Part shown: positions 10,751 to 20,014 of the stretch, piece by piece
Numbering within the stretch: the stretch's first letter is position 1
How the letters are laid out: the number at the start of each line of letters is the position of its first letter
DNA from: Chromera velia
Lineage: Eukaryota; Sar; Chromeraceae
NCBI GenBank assembly: GCA_018398765.1
Contig: JAHBMJ010000767.1
Span: forward strand, 1-41,013
DNA length: 41,013 nucleotides
Direction: 5' to 3'
Notes under the pieces: generated by a model
The model's input: only the letters and a program-made list of their open reading frames with translations
Databases searched by the model: none
Told to the model about the DNA's origin: nothing
Translations under genes and position numbers: made by a program

Positions 10751-11039
10751 TGAAAGACCCTAGAAGCCACTAGATCTTCTCAACTAGAAGCTTATCATTA
10801 GAGTCTCTTAAGGTCTTCTTACAGGGAAAGACTGAAGGATGGGATGCATTGCATATTTCTGTTCCTTTCATTGTTCAGCCGTTTCATCTCATCGCATTTT
10901 ATAAGCATGCTGCTATTGATTGCAATTAATTCAAATTGCATGAAGAAGCATGCACATGCATGCATGCAGCTTGGCATGGCTCATCAATCTATAAGGCGGC
11001 GCGCATGGCGGCGGGCACTTCAGGCATGGCGGCTCAACA
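10751..11039 (-). repeat. Copia 5' LTR with promoter-like motifs
   Basis: Its termini are perfect TG...CA. On the minus strand a TTATAG box (plus 10989-10994) is followed about 20 bp later by overlapping TGCATGCA octamers (10955-10968), the same arrangement as in host promoters in this window. This LTR should drive the element's transcript toward lower coordinates. Confidence 0.93.
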
Positions 11040-11152
11040 TTTTTATTTTAACCTAGAAACTTGAAAGAATATTTTGGATTGTTTCCAAATTAGGAAATTG
11101 GAAGTCCGAATTCCAAATAGGACACTCTCTATAACAGTGCAAGCCGCCCCCT

Positions 11153-11181
11153 GGCAGTGGACCACAGGACAAACCCGGAAC
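11153..11181 (+). repeat. Direct repeat, copy 1
   Basis: A 28-29 bp sequence (GGCAGT-RR-ACCACRGGACAA...CCCGGAAC) occurs here and, in the same orientation, at 13931-13958. Both copies are followed by AATCCTA-rich DNA. The two copies bracket the whole AT-rich foldback/hAT block. They could mark a dispersed repeat family or an older insertion flank; no family is recognised. Confidence 0.5.
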
Positions 11182-11824
11182 ATAAATACTAATCCTAGTG
11201 CTAATCTTAATCCTAATATATTGAATCTCATCCTATGTAGATCTGTAACATCATGAGCCATTGTTTTAATTACTCTGAAATATAATCTAGAATGTGATAT
11301 AATTAATTCTGCAAAAATCAGTAAATTTATTAATGAATTTAAGTGAATTTAGATGAATTTAAGTAAATCTATAAGCAGTGAATTTAAGTGAAATAATTTA
11401 CGTGAATTTAAGTGAATTTGCAAATGAATTTTGATAAAATTAGGGCTTCTTAATTCACTTAAATCCACTTAAATTCACGTCTTGAATTCACTTAAGTTCA
11501 CGTAAATTCACTTAAATTCATGCACTGCTTAAATTCACTTAAATTCATTCGTCTTAATTCATCAAAATTCATTTGTAAATTCACGTAAATTCACTTAAAT
11601 GATTTGATTATATTTGATTTGATTTGATTTGATTTTATTTGAGCTTCAACCTCAAATATTTGATATTTGAGGTAAGATTTGAGGTTAACCTCTTAGAGTT
11701 CCTCACTGAGTCACTGACTTACTGTCACTCTGATCATTTTTCTCATGACAATAGTTATCAAAACATTTCTGATGTATGTTTCAAAAATTTAAAAAAATAT
11801 ATATAAAATTATAACTTATCAGTT

Positions 11825-11986
11825 CCGTAAAAAAAATATGCCTGTGTGGCAGTGTATATACATTAGTCACTGAGACTCACTCTAGTACTAATAGAGATTA
11901 AGAACCCGTAAAAAAAATATGCCTGTGTGGCAGTGTATATACACTAGTCATTGAGACTCACTCTAGTACTAATAGAGATTAAGAAC
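11825..11986 (+). repeat. 81-bp tandem duplication inside the outer hAT element
   Basis: Two units (11825-11905, 11906-11986) each run from CCGTAAAAAAAATATGCC to GATTAAGAAC and differ at few sites. The inner element has a single copy (reverse complement, about 12737-12820), so the duplication arose in the outer copy or was lost in the inner one. Confidence 0.85.
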
Positions 11987-12192
11987 ATAAAATTGATAGA
12001 TTTGAAATTACATATAACTTTTTGTTGATACGATAAAGTTAGAGCACGTATCAAAATTGAGGTGACAATCACTCAGCTTTATGGCACTTCCTTTTCCTCT
12101 TCTTTATGATCACTTTCTTCAATGTGAATTGAATCGATCGGTAGTGGAAGCTGCTGAAAGCTTTTTCTCTGGCTTGATCGTCAAGCCATACT

Positions 12193-13054
12193 TAGTGACC
12201 ATGTTTGATTTGATTTGATTTGAGATAAGGCTTAAGCTCAAATCAAATATCCAGTCAGGGAGGACCTAGTGTTTAAAGACCTATCAAATACGATCAAATA
12301 TTTGATTAATATGACTTTCAACCTCAAATATGAAGGTCCCGAAAAAACTTTTGCAAGTACCGATCCGTCACGCATACTGATTCAAATAAAAAAACCTAAA
12401 TCTTGATGGTTTGCTCTCAAAAAAAAAACGTTTTGAGCTACACTGAAATTGACGTTTCACCCTTTTTTACTTCATGCAAAGGTAAACCGATCAGCTGAAC
12501 GTTTTCCCGAACAGCTGTATTGACTTTTTTGGTGCTGGAACATCTTTTACGGCCCCCTTTTTGAGCGTCTGCAAACATTTTACACCCTGTAAAGACATGT
12601 CACACAATCCGACAGGGTCGAACGGGAAAAAGAAGTGCCATAAAGCTAAGTGATTGTCACCTTAATTTTGGTACGTGCCCTAACTTTATCGTATCAACAA
12701 AAAGTCATATGCAATTTCAAATCTATCAATTTTACGTTCTTAATCTCTATTAATATTAGAGTGAGTCTCAGTGACTTGTGTATATATACTGCCACACAGG
12801 CATATTTTTTTTACGGAACTGGTAAGTTATAATTATATATATATTTTTTTAAATTTTTGAAACACACATCAGAAATGTTCTGATAATTATTGTCATGAGA
12901 AAAATGATCAGAGTGACAGTAAGTCAGTGACGCAGCGAGGAACCCTAAGAGGTTAACCTCAAATCTTACCTCAAATATCAAATATTTGAGGTTGAAGCTC
13001 AAATAAAATCAAATCAAATCAAATCAAATATAATCAAATCAAACATGGTCACTA
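12193..13054. mobile_element. Inner hAT-like MITE, 862 bp, inverted relative to the outer copy
   Basis: The termini TAGTGACCATGTTTGATTTG (start) and its reverse complement ending CACTA (13050-13054) are terminal inverted repeats fitting the hAT TAGNG pattern. It is flanked on both sides by GCCATACT (12185-12192 and 13055-13062), a perfect 8-bp target duplication characteristic of hAT transposition. Its halves (12193-12635 and 12636-13054) match, inverted, the outer element's right and left arms. It is an internally deleted relative of the outer copy. Confidence 0.88.
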
Positions 13055-15420
13055 GCCATACTGATTGATGAGGTGGGTTTGAAAAGAACTGGTTGCCGCT
13101 GCTGCATACTCACAGCCACAAATAGTTTCTCCTTCCCCCTCGGCTCCTTGTATTTTCATCTGACACTGAATCACATTTGCCCCTTTTTGTACGGACCATA
13201 TATTTTTTGCGTACCCGACTCTAAAAACAAATGCCTCCTTCTTCCCGTTCGACCCTGTCGGATTGTGTGACATGTCTTTACGGGGTGTAAAATGTTTGCA
13301 GACGCTCAAAAAGGGGGCCGTAAAAGATGTTTCCAGCACCAGAAAAGTCAACACAGCTGTTCGGGAAAACGTTCAGCTGATCGGTTTACCTCTGCATGAA
13401 GTAAAAGGGGGTGAAACGTCAATTTCAGTGCAGCTCAAAACGTTTTTTTTTTGAGAGCAAACCATCAAGATTTAGGTTTTTTCATTTGAATCAGCATGCG
13501 TGACGGATCGGTACTTGCAAAAGTTTTTTCGGGACCTTCATATTTGAGGTTGAAAGTCATATTGATCAAATATTTGATCGTATTTGATAGGTCTTTAAAC
13601 ACTAGGTCCTCCCTGACTGGATATTTGATTTGAGCTTAAGCCCCACCTCAAATCAAATCAAATCAAACATGGTCACTATTTAAATTCACTTAAATTCATT
13701 TACCGTATGATTTACGAATTTAATGATTTTTGCAGGGAAGGTGTACAACTTTTTAGTTATAACAACCTTTTCTCAATGAATCCAGGTCTTTTTGGCCTGT
13801 GCGGGCCGGCCAGGAAGGTCCGACGCGTGTATACGCTTTTCCTGGACGCCGCACGTCGAGCGCTCGGCATTGGGGCAGGAGGCCAATCCTCCAGACATTA
13901 ATCCTATCCTATCCTATCCTAATAAGGCCCGGCAGTAAACCACGGGACAACCCGGAACTATATATACCCGGAACATCAATGCTATGTTATATAACGATTA
14001 ATCCTATCCTATATCATTTTAACGATGAATTAACTTTGATAAACACAGGAAATGATTACTAGGAAATCCGTCGATGGCCGTCGACCGGTAACTAATTTTT
14101 GTAGCACTGTCTCCGCGGAGTTAACTCTAGAGTTGTTTCGTCCGTATCTGTCCACAGGGGTTGCCTTCCCCCTCTGCGGTCATCGAAGACGAGTTGTCGT
14201 AATTCATTTTTGGGTGTGTGATTTCGGGAGAGCGTTTGTTCTCAGCACTCCTCCGCAATTCACAAATGCAAGCACACCCTTCTTTCATAAGTGATTATTC
14301 AAACATATCAACACTCGCACAACAGATGTACGTTAAGGAAAACGAGCTAGCGAAGGACGATGGCCTTCCATGCACATACACACATACATATACATCGACA
14401 GCATCGTTCATCCACTGGCAGTCTTGCACGTCTCAATCCACCAGCATGAGCACTTGACATGAACAAATCACTTTGACGAATTCGTCGGGTCCCTCCATCC
14501 CCCTTGAATTTAATTCGCATGGACGCACCGGCACTTCCTTAAACCTGAATACGAATAAATAAATAAGCATCGATCGATTAGATCCTCCCAGTTTCTGTCA
14601 CTGCATGAAGAAGAAAAAGACAAGAACCAAGCAAAAACACACTGGATCTGTGGAGATCCGATGAGTCGAACCAATGCAGCAAGCAAGCGAGCGAGCAGTC
14701 AGAAAGGGTCTGTCCCGCAGCAGTGGCACTTTTGCACATCTTGTCTGCAGGAACGTATCTGTTTGTCTGTCTCTCTCTCTTCTGTCAATCCATCAATCCA
14801 TCCAACCTTCTCCCGAAAAACGAGCAGCTCTTCCCACGCAATCCGGTGCAGCAACACATCTCTTTTCTTGCCTACACTGTGTGAACCTTTTCTTGCTTCT
14901 GTGTATTCCGTGCGTGATGTGTGGGTGAGAGAGAGCAACTTCAAAAGCTTCATTGCCCGATTCTCTCATTCCTCTCTTTCCTTCCCTCTTTTGATGAATG
15001 AATGAGTCGATGGATGGATGCATGTTTCCTTTACTGAATTCGTGCCGCATGTTCCTTCCCTCCCTCATTGACCTCATGGCAGGCCGGCAGAGGCCAACAA
15101 AAAACGACAGACCTCTAGAGGAGAAAAAGAGAACAGAAGCAGAGGAGAGGAGGACCCTCCCTCCTGTACCGGACTGGACTCACCCATGTCGACAGGCACG
15201 CAGCTAGACAGCAAAAGCGCATCCTCACACAGAATCACACCCACACAAATGCACACACTGCACAGATGAATAAAAAGACGATACAACGATCTACACAGAC
15301 GCACACAGACCCTTCGCCTGCTTGCTCCGGGGAAGCACAGGATGGACGGAAGAAAGCGGGAGACAAATCGTTCGAGGATGCTAAGACTTACGTATCGTGA
15401 AAGGACAAAAAGAGAAACCC

Positions 15421-15454
15421 GGGGGTGGGGGTGGGGGGTGGGGGGTGGGGGGGG
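15421..15454 (+). repeat. G-rich tract with G-quadruplex potential
   Basis: Five runs of 5 to 8 guanines are separated by single T residues, matching the G3+N1-7 quadruplex pattern very strongly. No adjacent gene start is recognised, so a role is unknown. Confidence 0.8.
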
Positions 15455-15682
15455 CGAAAACTGGAAAAGGGAGGCTTTGCCCTATACAAGCGATGTGAGA
15501 TACATTAAAAAAGAGGAGGGGAAAGACACGGGTCTCACAGACAGACACCCCTTTTTACTGTTCAACCTTTGACCCTCCGTACCTTCCCCCCTTCCGCCCC
15601 CTCTCCACGGCATCACAGGACGCAGGCCCGACGCCTTCCGGCAGCACACCATAACGACACGAAGGCGTGACGCTGTCCCGAA

Positions 15683-15722
<40 letters not shown>
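15683..15722. repeat. (CA)n microsatellite
   Basis: About 20 uninterrupted CA units are followed by a few CACT and CGCA variants. Confidence 0.9.
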
Positions 15723-15726
<4 letters not shown>

Positions 15727-16941
15727 CACTCACTCACTCACACTCGCACTCGCACACGCACGGACTGGAGCAAACAAATTCAGCCGCAAAGTGAAGAAAC
15801 GATCGATTCCATTCGATGCTCCTTATTCAGTTAGGGGAAGGGACCCGATTTGATTTCATGGATGAATGAATTCTCAAAAAAAGGCGACCAAGCACCTTTA
15901 GATACACAAGCAGGCAGATAGACAGACAGGCAGTCAGATGTAGGGCTCAAAAAGCGCAAAAAACATGAACGCTTTTGAGCCAAAATACACACACGTGTTG
16001 CAGTGGGACAGAACAGGGAGACACGCAGGCAGGCAGACCGATTTCCTACTCCGCACCCCCTCTGGCTGTTGCGCCTTCGGATGGAGGCAGAGACGGCAAA
16101 AGAAGGCTGAGGAGAGAAAGGCAGTGAGAGTGAGGGACGGCGCGCCCTCCCTTCTTTCATGACGACTGTCATCAGTGTAAACGGGGGGAGGAGAGGAGTG
16201 AAGTATAGCATCTCTTTCGTTTCAAACCAAGGGACAGTGGAGCGCCGAGCCTGCACGTTATCAGTGCATGGACACTTCAGTTTGCTTCCCTTCCCTTCTT
16301 CAAAAAAGGTGTGCTGTCTCGGCGCACCACACCGAAAGAAGACTCAATCGCAACCAGTGCAATTCGCCCTTGATGAGCCATCATCAACCATCTGACGTCT
16401 TTCTCATGCATCCAGATCTGGTTGATAGATTTGCATGGCGCACGTCTTTTGAAAAAACCGCAGCCGCTCTTTCAAAACAGCCAGCAGCCAGCCAAACAGA
16501 CAGACAGACAGAAACGGGTGCATGAATTGTACCAACCGAACCGCACTTGGACCGCCCGCCTGACGACTGAGAGAAAGATGGACGCACCGCCGTCAATTCG
16601 GTAGATCAACTCATATGCTCTCTCTTGTCCTCTCCTTCTTCTTGCTTCTGCCTTCCCCTGTTTCCACATCTCCCTCCTGCTCTCTTCTGAACGGCCCCCT
16701 TCCTCCTTCATTTTTGGAGACGTATACGAACAACCAGCGGAAGCGAAAGAGAACAGGGAAGAGAGAAGGGGGAGGACGGCAGAAAGAGAAAGAGCCTTCT
16801 CAGAGAAGGTCACAGCCCCACACAAGTCATTCCACCCCAAACTGATGCTGGCATGCACATTCGTCTTCCTGCCGTTCGACCAAACCAGACAGACACACCG
16901 TTGTCATGCATCTCTTCTCTCTCCTTTCCTCCCTCCCTTGA

Positions 16942-18696
16942 TCAAGCAACTGCCATGAGAAGACACGAGCAAACCGCCCATGTCCGACTCAGCCAAATGC
17001 CCCACAGAGTGCAAGAACTAATCAACGAATCCGAACTCTGCTCCCAGACTTCATACAACAAATCACGCCAACCTCTACACCAGCCTGCAAGCCAACAAAG
17101 CCCATGGGGAATCACAAAAATCCCCATCACAACACACAACCAGTCCCCCCACAAGAAAAACGCAATCTCAAAAGCCAACCGCCACAGGAACAACATCAAC
17201 CCTGCTTGTGGCAAATCTTTTGGCACATTGGACTCATAGAAGTCCAACCACAGCCGGGACAAAGTCATTTCAGGCTGCCGAAACGGATTTGCTGCCCACA
17301 CCCCTCCGTCCTCATTACCACCATCTGTGTCCCCCCACCCATCAAGAACACGCGGAATCCTGATGCTCCGCTTTTTCTGCACCATCTCTCGTGCTGCCTG
17401 AATATGGGATGTAGGCACGTGGTGCTGCGGTTGTGTGGTTGTGCCTCTCCATGAGACCCCCTCTTTCTTAAAGCCGACGTACGCACGCCCACAACCTCTC
17501 TGTCGGCAATCTGTGCGGTGATGCTTGGTAGCACCGGAAGAGGAAGAAGAAACGAACGAACGTCCAACAGCTACACATATGGAGGCTGCACGTGCCAACC
17601 TTAGACCCCCTCCCCCCTCTCTTTCGAATACCTTCCGATCAGCAGACGAAGGGCTCGTCGCTGACGATGAGGGCGGGCCTGGGGAGAAGGGCTCATCTGC
17701 CTCCTGCACCTCCGGGGGTTTGGGACCACTAGGGGGTGGTCTCTCATCTGCCTGCATTGCGTCTGCCGTCTCGGCCTGTCCTTTTTCTTCAACTTCTTCT
17801 TCTTCTTCACCCCCGCAACTGATGTTTGTGGGTGGGTTTGAAAGAGGGAGGGGGAGGGGCAGGGGCAGTGTGGGACTCTGTCTTCTCGGAATGAGACGAG
17901 CAGACCATACTGAGTTGTGCGCTTCTCCTATGGCAGAACTAGAACTAGAAGAAGAAGAACAGGGGGAGAGGGACAAGAGAGAAGACGACGAAGGAGTTTC
18001 CTGAGACTTACATGCCCGTTGGCTTTGAGGACAGTCGGCAATCCGATTTTCCGCTTGTGCCTCTTTCTGTGCATGTCTGTCCCTCTCCCTCTCCTTTTTC
18101 CAACCCCCCTTCCTTCTAGAAGACAAATGGGACGATGCAGGTGCAGAAGGAGAAGGCGAGCTACCTCTTCCTTCACCCACCGCACGAGCTTCGTCTCTCT
18201 CCCTTGCTTTCTGCTTTAAATTCGCGTGCGGTTCCGCTTCCTCCAAAGAAAACGACGCACGACGCTCCTTCGACGCACCCGACTGACCCCTGACCCCCCC
18301 TCCATTCACAGAAGCCCCGCGAGGCTCTGCTTCAAAGGTCTGGTGCCCCTCCCTCTCCTGCACAGCGGCACCGGCCCTCACCGCAGGAACCCTCCCCCCC
18401 CTCTCTCGTTCGTCCACCGCCCCCGCCGGGCCTTCCTGTGCCCCTGCAGCTTGCGCAGTCAGTTTGCTGATTGCCAAAATCTCTGCGACCACCAGTAGGA
18501 CCACAGGGAGGATCTCGAAGGAGGCGTTCATGGTGCAGCTCTTTGTGGACTGCGGGCTGCCTGTGTAGCTGTAGCCCGACAGCGCCTCGTTGGCCTCCTC
18601 AGTCGAGAAGGGGTTGCACACTGAACACAGCAGGCACAGGCAGAGTGAAAGGACGGGCAGACTTTCAGCGACACAGACTCTCTCATAAGGCTCCAA
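16942..18696 (-). CDS. Possible membrane protein with disordered central region
   Basis: The open frame is 584 codons from ATG 18696. Hydrophobic segments lie near residues 12-30 and 60-85. A long disordered stretch rich in Glu, Ser, Pro and Arg (about 90-430) follows, then a strong hydrophobic pair near 497-545 (AGLMLFLWRLAFEIAFFLWG and following). No family is recognised. A perfect donor-like GTAAGT (minus strand, from 18011) with a TTCTTCTTCTAG acceptor ending at 17945, and GTACGT at 17482, suggest that the true gene may contain short introns. The exact protein is therefore uncertain. It is divergent from the ABC transporter gene. Confidence 0.4.
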   Translation of the reverse strand: MEPYERVCVAESLPVLSLCLCLLCSVCNPFSTEEANEALSGYSYTGSPQSTKSCTMNASFEILPVVLLVVAEILAISKLTAQAAGAQEGPAGAVDERERGGRVPAVRAGAAVQEREGHQTFEAEPRGASVNGGGVRGQSGASKERRASFSLEEAEPHANLKQKARERDEARAVGEGRGSSPSPSAPASSHLSSRRKGGWKKERERDRHAQKEAQAENRIADCPQSQRACKSQETPSSSSLLSLSPCSSSSSSSSAIGEAHNSVWSARLIPRRQSPTLPLPLPLPLSNPPTNISCGGEEEEEVEEKGQAETADAMQADERPPPSGPKPPEVQEADEPFSPGPPSSSATSPSSADRKVFEREGGGGLRLARAASICVAVGRSFVSSSSSGATKHHRTDCRQRGCGRAYVGFKKEGVSWRGTTTQPQHHVPTSHIQAAREMVQKKRSIRIPRVLDGWGDTDGGNEDGGVWAANPFRQPEMTLSRLWLDFYESNVPKDLPQAGLMLFLWRLAFEIAFFLWGDWLCVVMGIFVIPHGLCWLAGWCRGWRDLLYEVWEQSSDSLISSCTLWGIWLSRTWAVCSCLLMAVA

Positions 18697-19524
18697 TGGA
18701 GTCCAGTCAACGAGATAAAGAAAAGCAAGGGAAAAGAGTAGAGGGACAGGCGATGAGAGAAGACTCAGCGAAGAGGTATAGTAGCGCTAGAAAAGGTAAC
18801 AACGTGAGAATGTACGGACAGCTGAGCAGAAGGACCGCGAGAAGGCAGACGATGAATTGAATACCGTCGAAGAGTTGAGAGCAGCGGCAGAAAATGGGAG
18901 GGGAAGAAACACAAGAGGGGAGAAGGGAAGAAACAAAACGCGTTAGGAAGCGAAGAGTCCATTAGAGTCTCCATTGAGAAGAGAAAAGAGGAAGACATTC
19001 GCCAAGATGCATCCACTGACCGTCAACCCGAGATTTCGCATATCGTTCCACCCGGTTTCTAGGACCTGAGAGGAGAAACTCGAGCAGACACTCCCAGCAC
19101 AAAGTGACCAGACGCTCAACCAGAGGCCGCCCCTCAGACTGGCGCCCAGTAAAGGAGGCGCTAAAAACGCCTACGTCAGGCCAAGAAGAATTGGCTGAAA
19201 ACAGAAATGACATTCAAAGCAAATGTGCCTTGGGAATGTGTAAAGGACAAGCAGTGTTGTCGCACACTGGCGGCAAATCGGATTAGGCGTGCAGACAGAG
19301 CATATTTCCGGCACAGTCTGACTCTCTGATCTGCAAAGCACCGACTTCGGTGAACCGAACTGCCGAGAAGATCCTCTGTGAAGACGGTTGAAGGTAAATC
19401 TTGAGTTGACGTTCGTCTGAAGACTCATACGGAAGCGCTCTACAGCCCATTACAGCCCTTTCGAGGCATCGATCTCAGTTGAGGCGTTGTCTGGCGGGAG
19501 ACGCTGGTGTATTCACACGTGCGA

Positions 19525-19570
19525 TGACGTCATACGCCAACGCCCCGACAAAGTTTATAAAGGCATGCAT
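19525..19570 (+). promoter_or_regulatory. Candidate core promoter of the ABCA gene
   Basis: TGACGTCA, a perfect CRE/bZIP palindrome, is at 19525-19532. TATAAA is at 19556-19561, and GCATGCAT at 19563-19570, one base after the TATA box. A further TGCATGCA lies at 19696-19703. The first ATG of the transporter is at 20015, leaving an untranslated leader of roughly 400 bases if transcription starts here. The arrangement is visible; its function is inferred. Confidence 0.45.
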
Positions 19571-20014
19571 GATTTTTGTTGCCTGCACTGCGGCGACGGC
19601 AAAGCAGCTGCCCTGTATCGGTACCGCACGGGGGCCCCGGCCCTGCGAGAGCTATGGGGGTCATGCCGGGGCCCCGCGGCGCCAGGCCGAGAAGATGCAT
19701 GCATGCCGTCTCCTTTCATCTGTCGTCTAGCTGGCATCGATCGTCTGGCAGCTGGTGCGTGGAACCTCAACGACCGTGAAACCTGGAGCTCTCTGAAGTT
19801 TACCACGCCATACCGCGCCCAAAGTCCTCAAGGATCAGCTACCATCGTGCTGTCCTCACTCTTGCTTGCACTGGATGATAGTTAGCCGACTCTGACTGAG
19901 GTGAATCTGTGAGGTCACTAGGTCCTTCGCGTTCTCTCAGATGGACGGACCTCTGCACTGCTAGACCCGTCAACAAGAGACCGACATCGGTTTTCAAATC
20001 GTGAAACAGAAAGT

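Larger units (their letters stand above)
5108..11039 (-). mobile_element. Ty1/copia-type LTR retrotransposon, complete but inactivated
   Basis: The element is 5932 bp, bounded by two 289-bp LTRs and flanked by TTTTT at 5103-5107 and 11040-11044, a 5-bp target duplication (poly-T, so only moderately informative). On the minus strand the order is gag, protease, integrase, reverse transcriptase, RNase H. Integrase before RT defines Ty1/copia. A purine tract (AGGGGGTGAT on the minus strand) abuts the 3' LTR at 5397-5406. All coding domains carry stops or frameshifts, so it cannot make its proteins from this copy. No tRNA-complementary primer site is confidently seen next to 10751. Confidence 0.93.
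11600..13678. mobile_element. Outer hAT-like non-autonomous element, split by a nested insertion
   Basis: The two halves (11600-12192 and 13063-13678) join when the inner element and one copy of its target duplication are removed. The right end is CATGGTCACTA (13668-13678), matching the inner element's terminus. The left end begins only at TGATTTGATTAT and lacks about 12 terminal bases, so it is truncated. The subterminal regions have (TTTGA)n repeats. The non-coding interior of about 270 bp is absent from the inner copy. No transposase frame is present. Confidence 0.75.
11310..13734. repeat. AT-rich foldback block with TTAAATTCACTTAAATTCA motifs
   Basis: TGCAAAAATCA at 11310-11320 is mirrored by TGATTTTTGCA at 13724-13734, and both ends lead inward into AAATTCACTTAAATTCA-type repeats. 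The left part (11315-11600) also folds on itself around 11450. The hAT-like elements sit inside. The 8-bp flanks do not match, so the class of this outer element is undetermined. No coding sequence is seen. Confidence 0.5.
13735..16941. other. Gene-poor interval
   Basis: I find no convincing gene. The interval contains (CCTAT)n at about 13901-13922, the second copy of the direct repeat (13931-13958), short frames without protein-like composition, the G-rich tract at 15421-15454, and a (CA)n run at 15683-15722 followed by CACT repeats. Its right part should include the 3' flank of the minus-strand gene ending at 16942. Confidence 0.5.

Noticed and set aside
11600-13678. CRISPR-like or satellite array
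   Set aside because: The repeats resolve into two nested hAT-like elements plus one tandem duplication; there are no spacers.
19487-19885. 132-codon frame upstream of the ABCA gene
   Set aside because: Overlaps the candidate promoter; no protein-like motifs.
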